Numbered from the stretch's first letter, positions 34,293 to 43,855 are shown. The stretch: DNA of 64,000 bases from Paenibacillus_AM sp052180255 (GCF_052180255.1 NZ_CP197466.1:3658001-3722000), one strand, 5' to 3'. Numbers and translations: made by a program. Notes: a model not told the origin generated them from the letters alone.

Positions 34293-34334
34293 AAAAAAAG
34301 GACATAGAAAAGGTTAGATGCCTTTTCTCTGTCC
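34293..34334 (-). terminator. riboswitch-linked terminator before glyA
   Basis: On the minus strand GGACAGAGAAAAGG (34334-34321) pairs with CCTTTTCTATGTCC (34313-34300) and is followed by seven U. The GGACAGAG part is also the 3' end of the second glycine aptamer (P1), so glycine binding should compete with the terminator. Confidence 0.8.
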
Positions 34335-34541
34335 TTGGTACCTGAGAGTTTAGAGCTTTAAACAACGCGAGCTGCGTTATGAAAAGAAACTTACCCCTTT
34401 GGTGGCTTTCGCACTCTCCAGAGTTGCGTCAAATGGCGGTACCTGCTACCTGAGAGATTTGTTCCCAGCGGGCCTGCTTGGAAACTTGCTCCTTCGGTGC
34501 CTTGACAGCATATCCTATCACTGTCATGGTCTCTCCCATCA
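34327..34541 (-). promoter_or_regulatory. tandem glycine riboswitch controlling glyA
   Basis: Two aptamers in the glyA leader. The first has GGGAGAGACC, GGCACCGAAGGAGCAA and AATCTCTCAGGTAGCAGGTACCGC; the second has CTCTGGAGAGTG, GCCACCAAAGGGGTAAG and ACTCTCAGGTACCAAGGACAGAG. These are the standard elements of cooperative glycine riboswitches. Because the last P1 strand overlaps the terminator, the predicted outcome is glycine-induced read-through. Confidence 0.93.
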
Positions 34542-34698
34542 TTCTCATCCGCACGTATTACGTTATATAATGTAAGAATAGTTCCGTAAATAAGTGATGT
34601 CAAGATATAAAATCTAAATATTTTGACAAACAATCCTTGACAAATATAGTCAGCTCCGTTATTAATTTTAGTAACAACACTTACAATTACATAGGTGG

Positions 34699-34900
34699 AT
34701 GAAGGTAATGGGAGAGATTACTAGCAACTAACGTAACGCCGAAGGAGTAAACCTACATCAGGTGAATCTCTCAGGCAAAAGGACCATTATCGGACACGTC
34801 TCTGGAGAGAACCCGTATTCAAACCGGGTCACCCAAGGGGAAACTAAAGCAAAGCGCAAATTGAAGTGACTTTAGGTAACTCTCAGGTACAAAGGACAGA
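34699..34900 (+). promoter_or_regulatory. tandem glycine riboswitch controlling gcvT-gcvPA-gcvPB
   Basis: First aptamer: GGGAGAGATTAC, AACGCCGAAGGAGTAAAC, AATCTCTCAGGCAAAAGGACC. Second: CTCTGGAGAGAACCC, CACCCAAGGGGAAAC, AACTCTCAGGTACAAAGGACAGAG. It faces the glyA riboswitch back to back with about 157 bases between, which should hold both promoters. The glycine cleavage operon of B. subtilis is switched on by glycine through the same RNA class. Confidence 0.95.
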
Positions 34901-34962
34901 GTGAAACAATTGCGAGATGCCCGGCATGTGCATCTCTATATGGTTTCGCATTGTCCTTTTTT
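34894..34962 (+). terminator. riboswitch-linked terminator before gcvT
   Basis: GGACAgAGTGAAAC pairs with GGTTTCGCATTGTCC around an inner GAGATGC / GCATCTC hairpin and is followed by TTTTTTG. Its 5' strand begins within the last aptamer stem, the arrangement of a glycine ON switch. Confidence 0.8.
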
Positions 34963-35002
34963 GTTGTCTTTTTTACCCAATCAAAATGTTGAGGTGATTC
35001 GT

Positions 35003-36115
35003 TTGTCCGAATTAAAAAGAACGCCCCTGTTCCCCCTATATGCAGCGCATGAATCTGCACGCTGCATCGATTTTGGCGGATGGGAATTACCCGTTCATTT
35101 CTCCAGCATTCAAAAAGAGCACGATGCCGTCAGGCAGCAAGCAGGCTTATTCGATGTCTCCCACATGGGTGAAGTAATCGTAACTGGCCAATTCGCTGAG
35201 GCTTATCTGCAAAACTTAACGACGAACGACGTGTCCAAACTCAAAGACAATCAAGCGCAATACAGCTTAATGTGTTACCCCGACGGCGGTGTTGTCGATG
35301 ACTTGCTCGTATATCGCTTGTCTGCTGACAAATTCATGCTCGTCATCAACGCATCGAATATTGAAAAAGATCTAGACTGGATGAACCAGCACTTGATCGG
35401 CGATGTTGTTTTGGAAAATATCTCTGATCAGACAGCACTTATCGCACTGCAAGGTCCGAATGCTGAGACCATCTTGTCGCAAGTTACATCGACGGATTTA
35501 CAAGGAATTGCATCGTTCCATTTTGCCCCTGAAGCGATCGTTTGCGGAATAACAGCTCTTGTCTCACGCACTGGTTACACAGGCGAGGATGGTTTTGAAA
35601 TCTATGTACCCGCACAAGATGCTGCTGTGATCTGGGAAGGTTTACTGCATGCCGGTCAAGAGCATGGACTTGTTCCTGCTGGCCTTGGCGCTCGGGATAC
35701 TCTTCGTTTTGAAGCGAAACTCCCGCTTTATGGTCAAGAATTATCGGCAACGATCTCACCACTAGAAGCGAACATTGGATTTTTCGTGAAGCTGGATAAA
35801 GAAGCGTTCATCGGTCGAGATGCCCTACTAGAGCAAAAAACAAATGGTCCACGCCGTAAGCTCGTCGGTATCGAGATGATTGATCGTGGTATTCCACGTT
35901 CGCATTATCCGGTGTATGTAGACGGCCAATTGATTGGCGAAGTGACAACAGGTACACAATCACCAACACTCAAGCGCAATCTAGGTCTAGCTCTAATTCA
36001 CACAGAATTCAGTAAAGTCGACACGGAAGTGTATGTCGAAATTCGAGATAAACAGCTCAAAGCCAAAGTTGTTCCTGCCCCTTTTTATAAGAAAAGCTCC
36101 ACAAAGAAGCCATAA
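35003..36115 (+). CDS. gcvT: glycine cleavage system T protein (aminomethyltransferase)
   Basis: 370 residues from a TTG start at 35003, 6 bases after GAGGTG. A longer open frame starts inside the riboswitch terminator and is not credible. It moves the methylene carbon from the H protein to tetrahydrofolate and frees ammonia. G-L-F-D-V-S-H-M-G-E-V near 50, the catalytic Asp region Y-T-G-E-D-G-F-E and G-L-G-A-R-D-T-L-R are present. First gene of the rightward operon. Confidence 0.95.
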   Translation: MSELKRTPLFPLYAAHESARCIDFGGWELPVHFSSIQKEHDAVRQQAGLFDVSHMGEVIVTGQFAEAYLQNLTTNDVSKLKDNQAQYSLMCYPDGGVVDDLLVYRLSADKFMLVINASNIEKDLDWMNQHLIGDVVLENISDQTALIALQGPNAETILSQVTSTDLQGIASFHFAPEAIVCGITALVSRTGYTGEDGFEIYVPAQDAAVIWEGLLHAGQEHGLVPAGLGARDTLRFEAKLPLYGQELSATISPLEANIGFFVKLDKEAFIGRDALLEQKTNGPRRKLVGIEMIDRGIPRSHYPVYVDGQLIGEVTTGTQSPTLKRNLGLALIHTEFSKVDTEVYVEIRDKQLKAKVVPAPFYKKSSTKKP

Positions 36116-36134
36116 ATCGAAGGAGATGACAGCA

Positions 36135-37487
36135 TTGAAGCATCGTTATTTACCGATGACCGAGCAAGATCAAGCTGAGATGATGCAAACCATCGGCATC
36201 CAGTCCATGGAAGAGCTGTTCTCAGACATTCCGCAATCGGTGCGTTATCAAGGTACACTTGAGATGTCCGAAGCATTAGATGAGCATGCGCTTTTGCGCC
36301 ACATGAGAGAATTAGCAGGTAAGAACGCAGATCTTGACCGTTATGCAAGCTTTCTAGGTGCAGGGATTTATGATCACCACCTGCCAGTCGTCATTAACCA
36401 CGTCATTTCACGTTCTGAATTTTATACAGCTTACACGCCTTACCAACCGGAAATTAGCCAAGGCGAATTGCAAGCAATTTTCGAATTCCAATCCTATATC
36501 TGTGAACTAACAGGTATGGCAGTTGCAAACGCTAGTATGTACGACGGTGCCACTGCATTAGGTGAAGCGGGTGCACTCGCAAGTGGTGCAACGAAACGTA
36601 CAGAACTTGTCGTATCCAAAACCATTCATCCGGAAGCAAGACAAATTCTACACACAATGGCGAAAGGCTTGAACTTAACAATTGTTGAAGTTGGTTATGA
36701 GAACGGTGTCACGAATCTCAGCGAGCTTACGGCTGCTGTATCCGATCAAACGGCTGCTATCATCGTCCAATCTCCGAACTTCTTTGGCTGTGTGGAAGAT
36801 TTGAAAGCAATCGAACCTATCATTCATCAGGCAAAAGGATTGTTAGTCGTAGGTACGAATCCGATGTCCTTAGGCTTACTTGAAGCACCGGGTAAACTTG
36901 GTGCAGACATCGTGGTTGGTGATGCGCAACCATTGGGTATTCCATCTTCATTAGGCGGACCTACTTGTGGATTCTTCGCTGTATCAACGCCACTTATGCG
37001 ACGTATGCCAGGACGGATTGTGGGTCAGACGGTTGACCGTGATGGCAAGCGTGGTTTTGCTTTAACGTTGCAAACACGTGAACAGCATATTCGTCGTGAA
37101 AAAGCGACTTCTAATATTTGTTCCAACCAAGCCCTATTAGCACTTTGTGCTTCTGTATACTTATCCACTTTAGGTAAAGCAGGCATTCAGGAAGTTGCGA
37201 ACTTGAACTTACAAAAAGCACACTACGCTGCTGATTACATCGGAAAACGCTCTAACTTATCGCTCGCGTTCGCAGCACCATTTTTCAATGAATTCGTTGT
37301 GAAGCTGCCTGAGGGTGTGTCTGTTGCGAAGCTAAATGAAGAGCTATTGCAAGATGGCTTTATTGGCGGGTATGACCTTGGTAATGACTACCCCGAGCTT
37401 GCAGGCCATATGCTAGTTGCAGTTACCGAGCAAAGATCCAAACAGGAAATCGAGCGGTTCGCTCAGAGATTGGAGGCATCCCTATGA
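36135..37487 (+). CDS. gcvPA: glycine dehydrogenase (decarboxylating) subunit 1
   Basis: 450 residues, N-terminal half of the P protein, which exists as two chains in Bacillales. I start at TTG 36135, 9 bases after AAGGAG, giving (M)-K-H-R-Y-L-P-M-T-E as in other GcvPA proteins; an ATG nine bases earlier sits on the ribosome site itself. The chain is needed for dimerisation with GcvPB. It starts 19 bases after gcvT and overlaps gcvPB by four bases. Confidence 0.95.
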   Translation: MKHRYLPMTEQDQAEMMQTIGIQSMEELFSDIPQSVRYQGTLEMSEALDEHALLRHMRELAGKNADLDRYASFLGAGIYDHHLPVVINHVISRSEFYTAYTPYQPEISQGELQAIFEFQSYICELTGMAVANASMYDGATALGEAGALASGATKRTELVVSKTIHPEARQILHTMAKGLNLTIVEVGYENGVTNLSELTAAVSDQTAAIIVQSPNFFGCVEDLKAIEPIIHQAKGLLVVGTNPMSLGLLEAPGKLGADIVVGDAQPLGIPSSLGGPTCGFFAVSTPLMRRMPGRIVGQTVDRDGKRGFALTLQTREQHIRREKATSNICSNQALLALCASVYLSTLGKAGIQEVANLNLQKAHYAADYIGKRSNLSLAFAAPFFNEFVVKLPEGVSVAKLNEELLQDGFIGGYDLGNDYPELAGHMLVAVTEQRSKQEIERFAQRLEASL

Positions 37488-38992
37488 GCCAAGTATCGAC
37501 AGAACAAACCACACAAAGTACGGATCAGCCTGTTGTGAAACATGATAAAGCGCTTATTTTTGAACTAAGTAAGCCGGGACGTGTGGGATACTCATTGCCT
37601 GCATGTGACGTTCCGCAAGTGGATCAGCAAGAACTAATTCCAACTCATATGCTGCGTGAAAAGGCTGCTGAACTTCCTGAAGTGTATGAAGTGGATGTGA
37701 TTCGTCACTATACCGCTCTATCTCGTCGCAACTTCGGAATCGATAACGGCTTCTATCCGCTCGGATCTTGTACGATGAAATACAATCCGAAGATCAATGA
37801 AGATGTGGCACGTTATGCTGGATTTGCAAAAATTCACCCGTACCAGCCAGAATCTTCGATCCAAGGTGCATTGGAACTGTTATATACGCTGCAAAATGAT
37901 CTAGCTGCACTCACAGGTATGGATAAAGTAACGTTGCAGCCTGCTGCTGGTGCGCATGGTGAATGGACGGGGCTGATGATGATTCGTGCTTACCACGAAA
38001 GCCGTGGTGACAAGCGCAGCAAAGTAATCGTACCGGATTCCTCGCACGGAACAAACCCTGCAAGTGCTACTGTGGCGGGACTTGAGACCGTGACAATCAA
38101 ATCCAATGAAAGAGGCTTAGTCGATCTTGAAGCGCTGAAAGCTGCTGTTGGTGATGACACAGCTGCGCTCATGTTGACGAACCCGAATACACTTGGTTTG
38201 TTCGAAGAACAAATTGAAGACATTGCTCGCATCGTGCACGAAGCTGGCGGTCTCTTGTACTACGATGGAGCAAACTCTAATGCAATCATGGGCATCACGC
38301 GTCCTGGTGACATGGGCTTTGACGTCGTTCACTTGAACTTACACAAAACGATGAGTACGCCGCACGGTGGCGGTGGTCCAGGTGCTGGCCCTGTTGGTGT
38401 AAAAGCGAAGCTCATTCCATACTTGCCAAGACCAAGCGTAGAGCGTCATGAGGATGGTACGTATTACCTCGACTACAACAGACCCGAATCCATTGGTCGC
38501 GTTAAAGCGTTCTATGGTAACTTCGGTATCCTTGTTCGTGCATACACCTACATGCGCACATATGGACCTGAGGGTCTTCGCAGAGTTTCGGAGTGTGCCG
38601 TTCTCAATGCGAATTACATGATGAGACGCCTTGCGCCTTACTATGAAGTGCCATTCGAGCGTGTATGTAAACATGAATTCGTTATGTCAGGTAAGGGGTT
38701 AAAACAGTACGGCGTGCATACGCTTGATGTAGCCAAACGCCTACTCGACTTCGGTTACCACCCGCCTACCATCTACTTCCCACTTAACGTGGAAGAATGC
38801 ATCATGATTGAGCCGACTGAAACAGAAAGCAAGGAAACGTTGGACGACTTCATCGATACGATGATTCAAATCGCACACGAAGCGCAGACCGATCCGGAAT
38901 TGCTGCTCAATGCACCTTACAATACAGCAGTTAGACGTCTGGATGAAACGCAAGCGGCCCGTAAGCCGATATTGAATTGCAATTGTGGTTAA
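37484..38992 (+). CDS. gcvPB: glycine dehydrogenase (decarboxylating) subunit 2
   Basis: 502 residues, catalytic half of the P protein. The PLP lysine is in H-L-N-L-H-K-T-M-S-T-P-H-G-G-G-G-P-G. It decarboxylates glycine and loads the aminomethyl group on lipoyl-GcvH. Start ATG overlaps the gcvPA stop (ATGA). The last residues N-C-N-C-G follow the usual end by a few residues, slightly longer than B. subtilis (488). Confidence 0.96.
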   Translation: MSQVSTEQTTQSTDQPVVKHDKALIFELSKPGRVGYSLPACDVPQVDQQELIPTHMLREKAAELPEVYEVDVIRHYTALSRRNFGIDNGFYPLGSCTMKYNPKINEDVARYAGFAKIHPYQPESSIQGALELLYTLQNDLAALTGMDKVTLQPAAGAHGEWTGLMMIRAYHESRGDKRSKVIVPDSSHGTNPASATVAGLETVTIKSNERGLVDLEALKAAVGDDTAALMLTNPNTLGLFEEQIEDIARIVHEAGGLLYYDGANSNAIMGITRPGDMGFDVVHLNLHKTMSTPHGGGGPGAGPVGVKAKLIPYLPRPSVERHEDGTYYLDYNRPESIGRVKAFYGNFGILVRAYTYMRTYGPEGLRRVSECAVLNANYMMRRLAPYYEVPFERVCKHEFVMSGKGLKQYGVHTLDVAKRLLDFGYHPPTIYFPLNVEECIMIEPTETESKETLDDFIDTMIQIAHEAQTDPELLLNAPYNTAVRRLDETQAARKPILNCNCG

Positions 38993-39011
38993 GAAATAGT
39001 CGTTGAAAAAG

Positions 39012-39065
39012 ATAAGACCGCTGACCAAGTTACTTGTGGTAACTCGGGGAGCGGTCTTATTTTTA
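39012..39065 (+). terminator. terminator of the gcvT-gcvPA-gcvPB operon
   Basis: 11-bp stem ATAAGACCGCT / AGCGGTCTTAT enclosing a second stem (AGTTAC/GTAACT) and followed by TTTTT on the plus strand, 20 bases after the gcvPB stop codon. Confidence 0.9.
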
Positions 39066-39087
39066 AGATACCTGAATTGAGTTTAGG

Positions 39088-39404
39088 TCACACTTTCAAA
39101 ACTATTATCCGATCGTCATCTAATGTCATTTTAAAACTACTCAATATTTGAATTATTTTAGAAATCGAATCATCACTTAGATGACTCGTATCTATGTGAA
39201 TATCACCCTGAATTTGTATTCTATTATACGGTCGGAGTTCTTTCTGAACAGAAACCGCTGTATCTCTGATTATAATTAAAGGTTCCGAACCTGCAAGTAT
39301 CGGCTCAATCCGCTTAATTTGATATATTTTATCACTCTGGTTCTCGATTGTGATTGAATACTGAAGGGATTTGAACGGTTCATGATTCCCTCTTCTTTCT
39401 TCAT
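39088..39404 (-). pseudogene. small unknown gene with an early frameshift, behind the ABC permease
   Basis: ATG at 39404, with GGTGG upstream, overlaps the permease stop region but runs only 36 codons. Another frame, entered around 39375, stays open for about 97 codons to a TGA at 39088 and reads like a protein (E-P-F-K-S-L-Q-Y-S-I-T-I-E-N-Q...D-D-D-R-I-I-V-L-K-V), yet has no start codon. One indel near 39380 would join the two. I do not recognise the family. A sequencing error would give the same picture. Confidence 0.5.
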
Positions 39405-39405
39405 T

Positions 39406-41139
39406 TCACACCACCGCCGTTGCCCCATCCCCTGTTAATCGCTGAGAGATAAACAACACAACAATGATTGTTACAATTTGCAACACGCCATACGCGCAGG
39501 CCGTTCCGAAATCAAAGGCATACATGCGTTGGTAGATTTCAACGGAGATCGGCACGGTTTTGCTTGTAAAAAGAAGAATCGAAGCGACGAACTCCCCAAT
39601 GCCTTGAACGAATGCAAGCAAAGTTCCTGCCAAAATCCCGCTGAGAGCCATCGGAAACACGACACGCCTAAAGCTGTACCACCACGTCGCGCCTAAGTTG
39701 CGAGCCGCCTCCTCTGTAGAAGGGTCCATCTGCATCAGTGTAGCTGACGTTGATCGAAACACAAGCGGTAAATGCCGAACAAAATAAGCAATCGGAATGA
39801 TCCACACTGTACCCACGAGTACTTGACCAAAGCTAAATACAGATGGTGAGTTAAAAGCCGCAATGAGATTGACCGCAACGACTGTACCTGGCAATGCCCA
39901 TGGAATCATAATTAACGTCTCTAGAATAAATTTCCCTTTAAAATTTAACCTGACAATCGCATACGCTGCCGCCACGCCGAATGCAAGAATACCAAGTGTT
40001 GCGAGACCACTCATTTGTAAAGAGTTCACGATCGGTCGCCATGTCTTACTGTTCGTAAATAAATCAAGATAATGACTGAACGTATACTTTGGAGGCAAGA
40101 TTTGCACGGTCCATGTGGCATCCACTGAAAAGGAAATGAGTGCGATCACCAGAATTGGCAGAATCAACACCAACACACCCACACAAGAGAGCACCATCAC
40201 CCCATATTTCGCCCATGGCTGCTTCACTTCCGTCCGATGCACACCGACCCCTTTACCATTATTCTGGTAACTGCGACGCCCCTGATACCAACGCATCAAC
40301 AGCAAGAACAGAATCGACACCACCGATAAAATCGCCGATTGTGCCGATGCCATCTCCAAACTTCCATTCGTCCGTGACAAATAAATTTGCATCGTCATCG
40401 TCCGCTGAATCCCAAATATAAGGGGTGCGGTGTAAGACGCCATCGAGATCATAAACACGAGTAAGGACGATGCCACCATTGCAGGAGTGAGCATCGGCAG
40501 AATGACACGGCGCCAAATCATGAGCCTCCCCGCTCCCAGACTTGCCGCAGCTTCTTCAAGCGATGGGTCCATCCCCTTGATCGCCGCCGAAGCGGTCATA
40601 TAAAAGTATGTGTACATCGTAAACGTGTGAACGACAACGACACCCCAGATTCCTTTTAACGAAAATGGGACTTGATCAAGATGGAACAATGCCTTAAGCG
40701 CCCTTGGAATAATACCGCTTTCCGCGTATAGGAAGGAGAACGACAGGACGCCAATAAGCGGAGGCAGCGCCAGCGGGACGAGTATGAGAACTTTTAATAT
40801 TTTGCGACCGGGAAAATGGTACCGCTCTAAGAGAAACGCCATCGTCACACCCACAATACCGCTCGTCACCACGCTTAGAAGGGAGATATAGACACTCGTC
40901 CACAGCGCCTCTAAATTCGAAGAATGCGTCAGATCAAAAAACTTCCGGTAATTTCCCCAATTAAACTCACCATTGACCCGAAAGCTGTCCATGAACGTCT
41001 GGTAGAACGGGTAAATGACATAGCCAAGCAAAATAAGGAACAAGGGGGCAATGAGGACATACACAAAATGACGCGATGACGTAATGGAAGACAGCGAACG
41101 TCGGCGATGCGTGTGAGGTGTTGGTTCTATTCTCATCAT
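39406..41139 (-). CDS. Fe3+-type ABC transporter, fused double permease
   Basis: 577 residues with two copies of the six-segment permease domain (about 35-290 and 310-570). Each has its cytoplasmic EAA loop: E-E-A-A-A-S-L-G-A-G near 190 and E-E-A-A-R-N-L-G-A near 475. This layout is that of FbpB/AfuB iron permeases and related 2-aminoethylphosphonate or thiamine importers. It starts 12 bases after the ATPase gene in a three-gene operon. Confidence 0.9.
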   Translation of the reverse strand: MMRIEPTPHTHRRRSLSSITSSRHFVYVLIAPLFLILLGYVIYPFYQTFMDSFRVNGEFNWGNYRKFFDLTHSSNLEALWTSVYISLLSVVTSGIVGVTMAFLLERYHFPGRKILKVLILVPLALPPLIGVLSFSFLYAESGIIPRALKALFHLDQVPFSLKGIWGVVVVHTFTMYTYFYMTASAAIKGMDPSLEEAAASLGAGRLMIWRRVILPMLTPAMVASSLLVFMISMASYTAPLIFGIQRTMTMQIYLSRTNGSLEMASAQSAILSVVSILFLLLMRWYQGRRSYQNNGKGVGVHRTEVKQPWAKYGVMVLSCVGVLVLILPILVIALISFSVDATWTVQILPPKYTFSHYLDLFTNSKTWRPIVNSLQMSGLATLGILAFGVAAAYAIVRLNFKGKFILETLIMIPWALPGTVVAVNLIAAFNSPSVFSFGQVLVGTVWIIPIAYFVRHLPLVFRSTSATLMQMDPSTEEAARNLGATWWYSFRRVVFPMALSGILAGTLLAFVQGIGEFVASILLFTSKTVPISVEIYQRMYAFDFGTACAYGVLQIVTIIVVLFISQRLTGDGATAVV

Positions 41140-41151
41140 GGAATCCCTCGC

Positions 41152-42240
41152 TTATTCGATCAGATAAACGCTTTCCTTGGGTATGAAAAAGGTGACTTGC
41201 TCACCACGCTCGCGCAGCTGATGACCCAGATTCACGAACATCGCTTTGAGTAGAAGACCGTCCGCATCGGTTATGTATTGAACACTTACTCCTGTAAACT
41301 CGGAAACCTTGATGAGACTCGTGATGAAGCTTCCAGCCCTGTCCGTATGCTGCGCTTCAGCCTCCTTAATCGACTCCGGACGGAAGGATACCGCTATCGG
41401 AACACCAACACGTAGGTTGCAAGTTGGCGAAGTATGGGACGCTGATGCATGCAGCAAAATTGTTGGTGATACCCGCACATAAACATCATCACCCTCCATT
41501 CGCTCAATGATTCCCTCCCATAAATTCGTCTCCCCAATAAACGAACTCACGAACCGATTGACAGGCTGGTTATATATTTCCTGCGGTGTACCGATCTGCT
41601 GAACGACTCCACCTTGCATGACCATAATGCGATCCGACATCGACATGGCTTCTGCTTGATCATGTGTCACATACAGCGTCGTCACGCCGAGCTCCAATTG
41701 CAGCTTCTTAATCTCAAGCCTCGTCTCTTCCCGCAGCTTCGCATCCAAGTTCGACAACGGCTCATCGAGCAGGAGTAGGTCGGGCTGAATGACGAGTGCT
41801 CTTGCCAGTGCAACCCGCTGCTGCTGTCCGCCAGATAACTGATCTATTCGCCTGCTGCCATACGTTGTAAGATGCACTTGCGCGAGTGCGCGTTCTACTT
41901 TTTCTTGAATGACAGCCTTCGGCTGCTTTCGCGTCTGCAAGCCAAACGCAATATTCTCGAACACGGTCATATGTGGGAAAAGCGCATAATTCTGGAACAC
42001 CATCCCTGTATTTCGCTTATTCGGCGGGAGATTCGTGACATCTTGCCCTCCGAATAGGATGCGCCCTGCGGATGGGTAATAAAACCCAGCAATCATGCGT
42101 AGAGTTGTTGTTTTGCCGCATCCGCTTGGGCCAAGCAGAGTAAAAAACTCACCTGAGCGGATCTCCACGTTCACATCGTTCACACCACTAACATTGCCGA
42201 ACTGCTTGCTGATGCGTTCCAAAGTCACATCGATCATCAA
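41152..42240 (-). CDS. ABC transporter ATPase, Fe3+/spermidine (FbpC/PotA) type
   Basis: 362 residues. Walker A G-P-S-G-C-G-K-T-T (about 37-45), signature L-S-G-G-Q-Q-Q-R, Walker B L-L-L-L-D-E-P and switch His in Y-V-T-H-D-Q-A. A C-terminal TOBE-like region (about 280-362) may regulate transport. It energises the fused permease downstream. GGAGG lies before the ATG. Confidence 0.93.
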   Translation of the reverse strand: MMIDVTLERISKQFGNVSGVNDVNVEIRSGEFFTLLGPSGCGKTTTLRMIAGFYYPSAGRILFGGQDVTNLPPNKRNTGMVFQNYALFPHMTVFENIAFGLQTRKQPKAVIQEKVERALAQVHLTTYGSRRIDQLSGGQQQRVALARALVIQPDLLLLDEPLSNLDAKLREETRLEIKKLQLELGVTTLYVTHDQAEAMSMSDRIMVMQGGVVQQIGTPQEIYNQPVNRFVSSFIGETNLWEGIIERMEGDDVYVRVSPTILLHASASHTSPTCNLRVGVPIAVSFRPESIKEAEAQHTDRAGSFITSLIKVSEFTGVSVQYITDADGLLLKAMFVNLGHQLRERGEQVTFFIPKESVYLIE

Positions 42241-42328
42241 ATAGCCTCCTCTCCACCCACATCTAGACGTAAGTCATATTCAACAGGCGAAGTGCCCGTG
42301 AGCAGCTCCGCCTGATGTGATTTGCGTA

Positions 42329-43369
42329 TTATTTTTTACCCTTACCTTTGATATTCTCGTTCCAGTAATCCATCCACTCTTTTTCCTTGGCGCTCATGAC
42401 ATTCCAGTCCAGATTAAGTGGCTTTAGCTCCAGTCCCTTCAGCCAAGCTGGCAAGGTGTCTTTGTTAATATCCTCACGGGTTGGAATTTGGAACAATTTC
42501 TCCGCCATTTCGGCGCGCAGCGTCGGTTCGAATAGGAAGTTATAGAATTTGATTGCGGCATCCTTGTTCTTCGTACCTTTTATGACACCAACACCATCGA
42601 CAAGGATCGGTGCGCCGCTTTTTGGATAAACGAAATCAAACGGTTGTTTGAGATTTACTTTTTGCAGCATCACATCTTGTAAATTCCACAGCGTGAATAA
42701 GCCTTCCTGACGAGCAAGCTTAAGCTGCATTTGAGTTGGGTCAGCGGCATATTCTTTGGTGTTAGCGTCCAACTTTTTCAGCCAATCGTAGCCTTTTTGC
42801 GGGTTATCTGCACCTTGGCGGAAAATCATGGCCGAATAAATGGTCCGCATCGTACCCGAGGCAAGGACATCACGAATGATGATCTTGTCTTTGTATTTTG
42901 GATCCAGCACATCGTCCCAATCTTGCGGTGCGTCGGCTTTATTTTTAATTAAATCGGTATTGTACATAATGACTTCCGGCAGCAGCATTTCCCCATACCA
43001 ACGATCCTTCGCGTCTTTGTATTGAGCTGGGATTTTATCACCGAAGCTTGGTTTCACACTTTCCAAGAGATTTTCATTGGCTGCCGTCATGAACGCGGAT
43101 TGTGTACCGCCCCACCAGAAATCTCCACCTGGATTCGCCTTCTCCCCACGGACACGCTCCAAAATTTGCTGTGCCCCCATCATCATGATCTCAACCTCGA
43201 TGTTCGGGTACTTCTCCTTGAACTTCGGTATGACGACATCCGTCACGTTATTATCTCGAGCGGTATAAATGACAAGCTTTTCTTTCCCTCCACCACTGCT
43301 GCATGCAGGTAAGACGATCATCAGGATCAACAGCAGCGCTGTGTACAAAGAACCTTTTTTCCACTTCAC
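42329..43369 (-). CDS. extracellular solute-binding lipoprotein, Fe3+-type (family 1)
   Basis: 346 residues from a GTG at 43369 behind GGGAGGGG; an ATG 11 codons upstream lacks a site. Lipoprotein signal with lipobox L-P-A-C and S-S-G-G-G after it. The mature part begins K-L-V-I-Y-T-A-R-D-N and has G-G-D-F-W-W-G-G-T and A-I-K-F-Y-N-F-L-F, typical of AfuA/FbpA-like binders. Ligand may be ferric iron or a phosphonate; sequence alone does not decide. First gene of the importer operon. Confidence 0.88.
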   Translation of the reverse strand: MKWKKGSLYTALLLILMIVLPACSSGGGKEKLVIYTARDNNVTDVVIPKFKEKYPNIEVEIMMMGAQQILERVRGEKANPGGDFWWGGTQSAFMTAANENLLESVKPSFGDKIPAQYKDAKDRWYGEMLLPEVIMYNTDLIKNKADAPQDWDDVLDPKYKDKIIIRDVLASGTMRTIYSAMIFRQGADNPQKGYDWLKKLDANTKEYAADPTQMQLKLARQEGLFTLWNLQDVMLQKVNLKQPFDFVYPKSGAPILVDGVGVIKGTKNKDAAIKFYNFLFEPTLRAEMAEKLFQIPTREDINKDTLPAWLKGLELKPLNLDWNVMSAKEKEWMDYWNENIKGKGKK

Positions 43370-43478
43370 CTTAACCCCTCCCTTATCATGGACAGTACCC
43401 ATTTATAAACTTGAAATAGGCATTTATACCATCATATTCAGGCTGAGTGTAACCAAGTCCGTAAAAGTTAAAAAAGAA

Positions 43479-43508
43479 ACCTTGATGGGCGTGGGGGCCG
43501 GTCAAGGT
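43479..43508 (-). terminator. terminator of immunity gene 6, left end of the RHS array
   Basis: ACCTTG (43479-43484) pairs with CAAGGT (43503-43508), with an A-run on the left. It is the same hairpin type that ends every immunity gene in the array, and marks the array's left limit. Confidence 0.75.
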
Positions 43509-43523
43509 GGGGAGACTTAGATA

Positions 43524-43844
43524 TTATCCAATGTGGTAATTAAACATAAAACCTGCTTCATTAATAATCTTTTTTACGCTCCCTAAAAAATTAATGCAGC
43601 TTTGAGGTATATCATTCTTAAAATGTATAGCAATTTCAATAGCCTTTCCTTCAGCTTCTTTGTATGAAGTGATAATTTCACCGCTCTCGTTGAAACTTAA
43701 ATATGAATTCAACTTTTCTTGAAGCAATACTAAGTGATGTTCCTCATTAGCCCAATCTTCACTATCAATTAGTGCTAAAGTAACATGATCATTTTCCTTA
43801 TCAATACCAATCGCATCAACTGTATTAGTATCGTACAGACTCAA
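43524..43844 (-). CDS. DUF6572-like protein, probable immunity protein of the left-most RHS remnant
   Basis: 106 residues, acidic, no signal peptide. It begins with TTG, 8 bases after GAGGTG, 12 bases past the former stop codon of the broken toxin tip. D-T-N-T-V-D-A-I-G-I-D near the start resembles the DUF6572 group often seen beside polymorphic toxins. The immunity role is inferred from position: directly downstream of a toxin end, followed by the array's common terminator. Confidence 0.65.
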   Translation of the reverse strand: MSLYDTNTVDAIGIDKENDHVTLALIDSEDWANEEHHLVLLQEKLNSYLSFNESGEIITSYKEAEGKAIEIAIHFKNDIPQSCINFLGSVKKIINEAGFMFNYHIG

Positions 43845-43855
43845 GATATTTCACC

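Noticed and set aside
34901..35002. Longer gcvT and extra N-terminus starting at 34901
   Set aside because: This part lies in the riboswitch terminator; the TTG at 35003 has the ribosome site and the family start.
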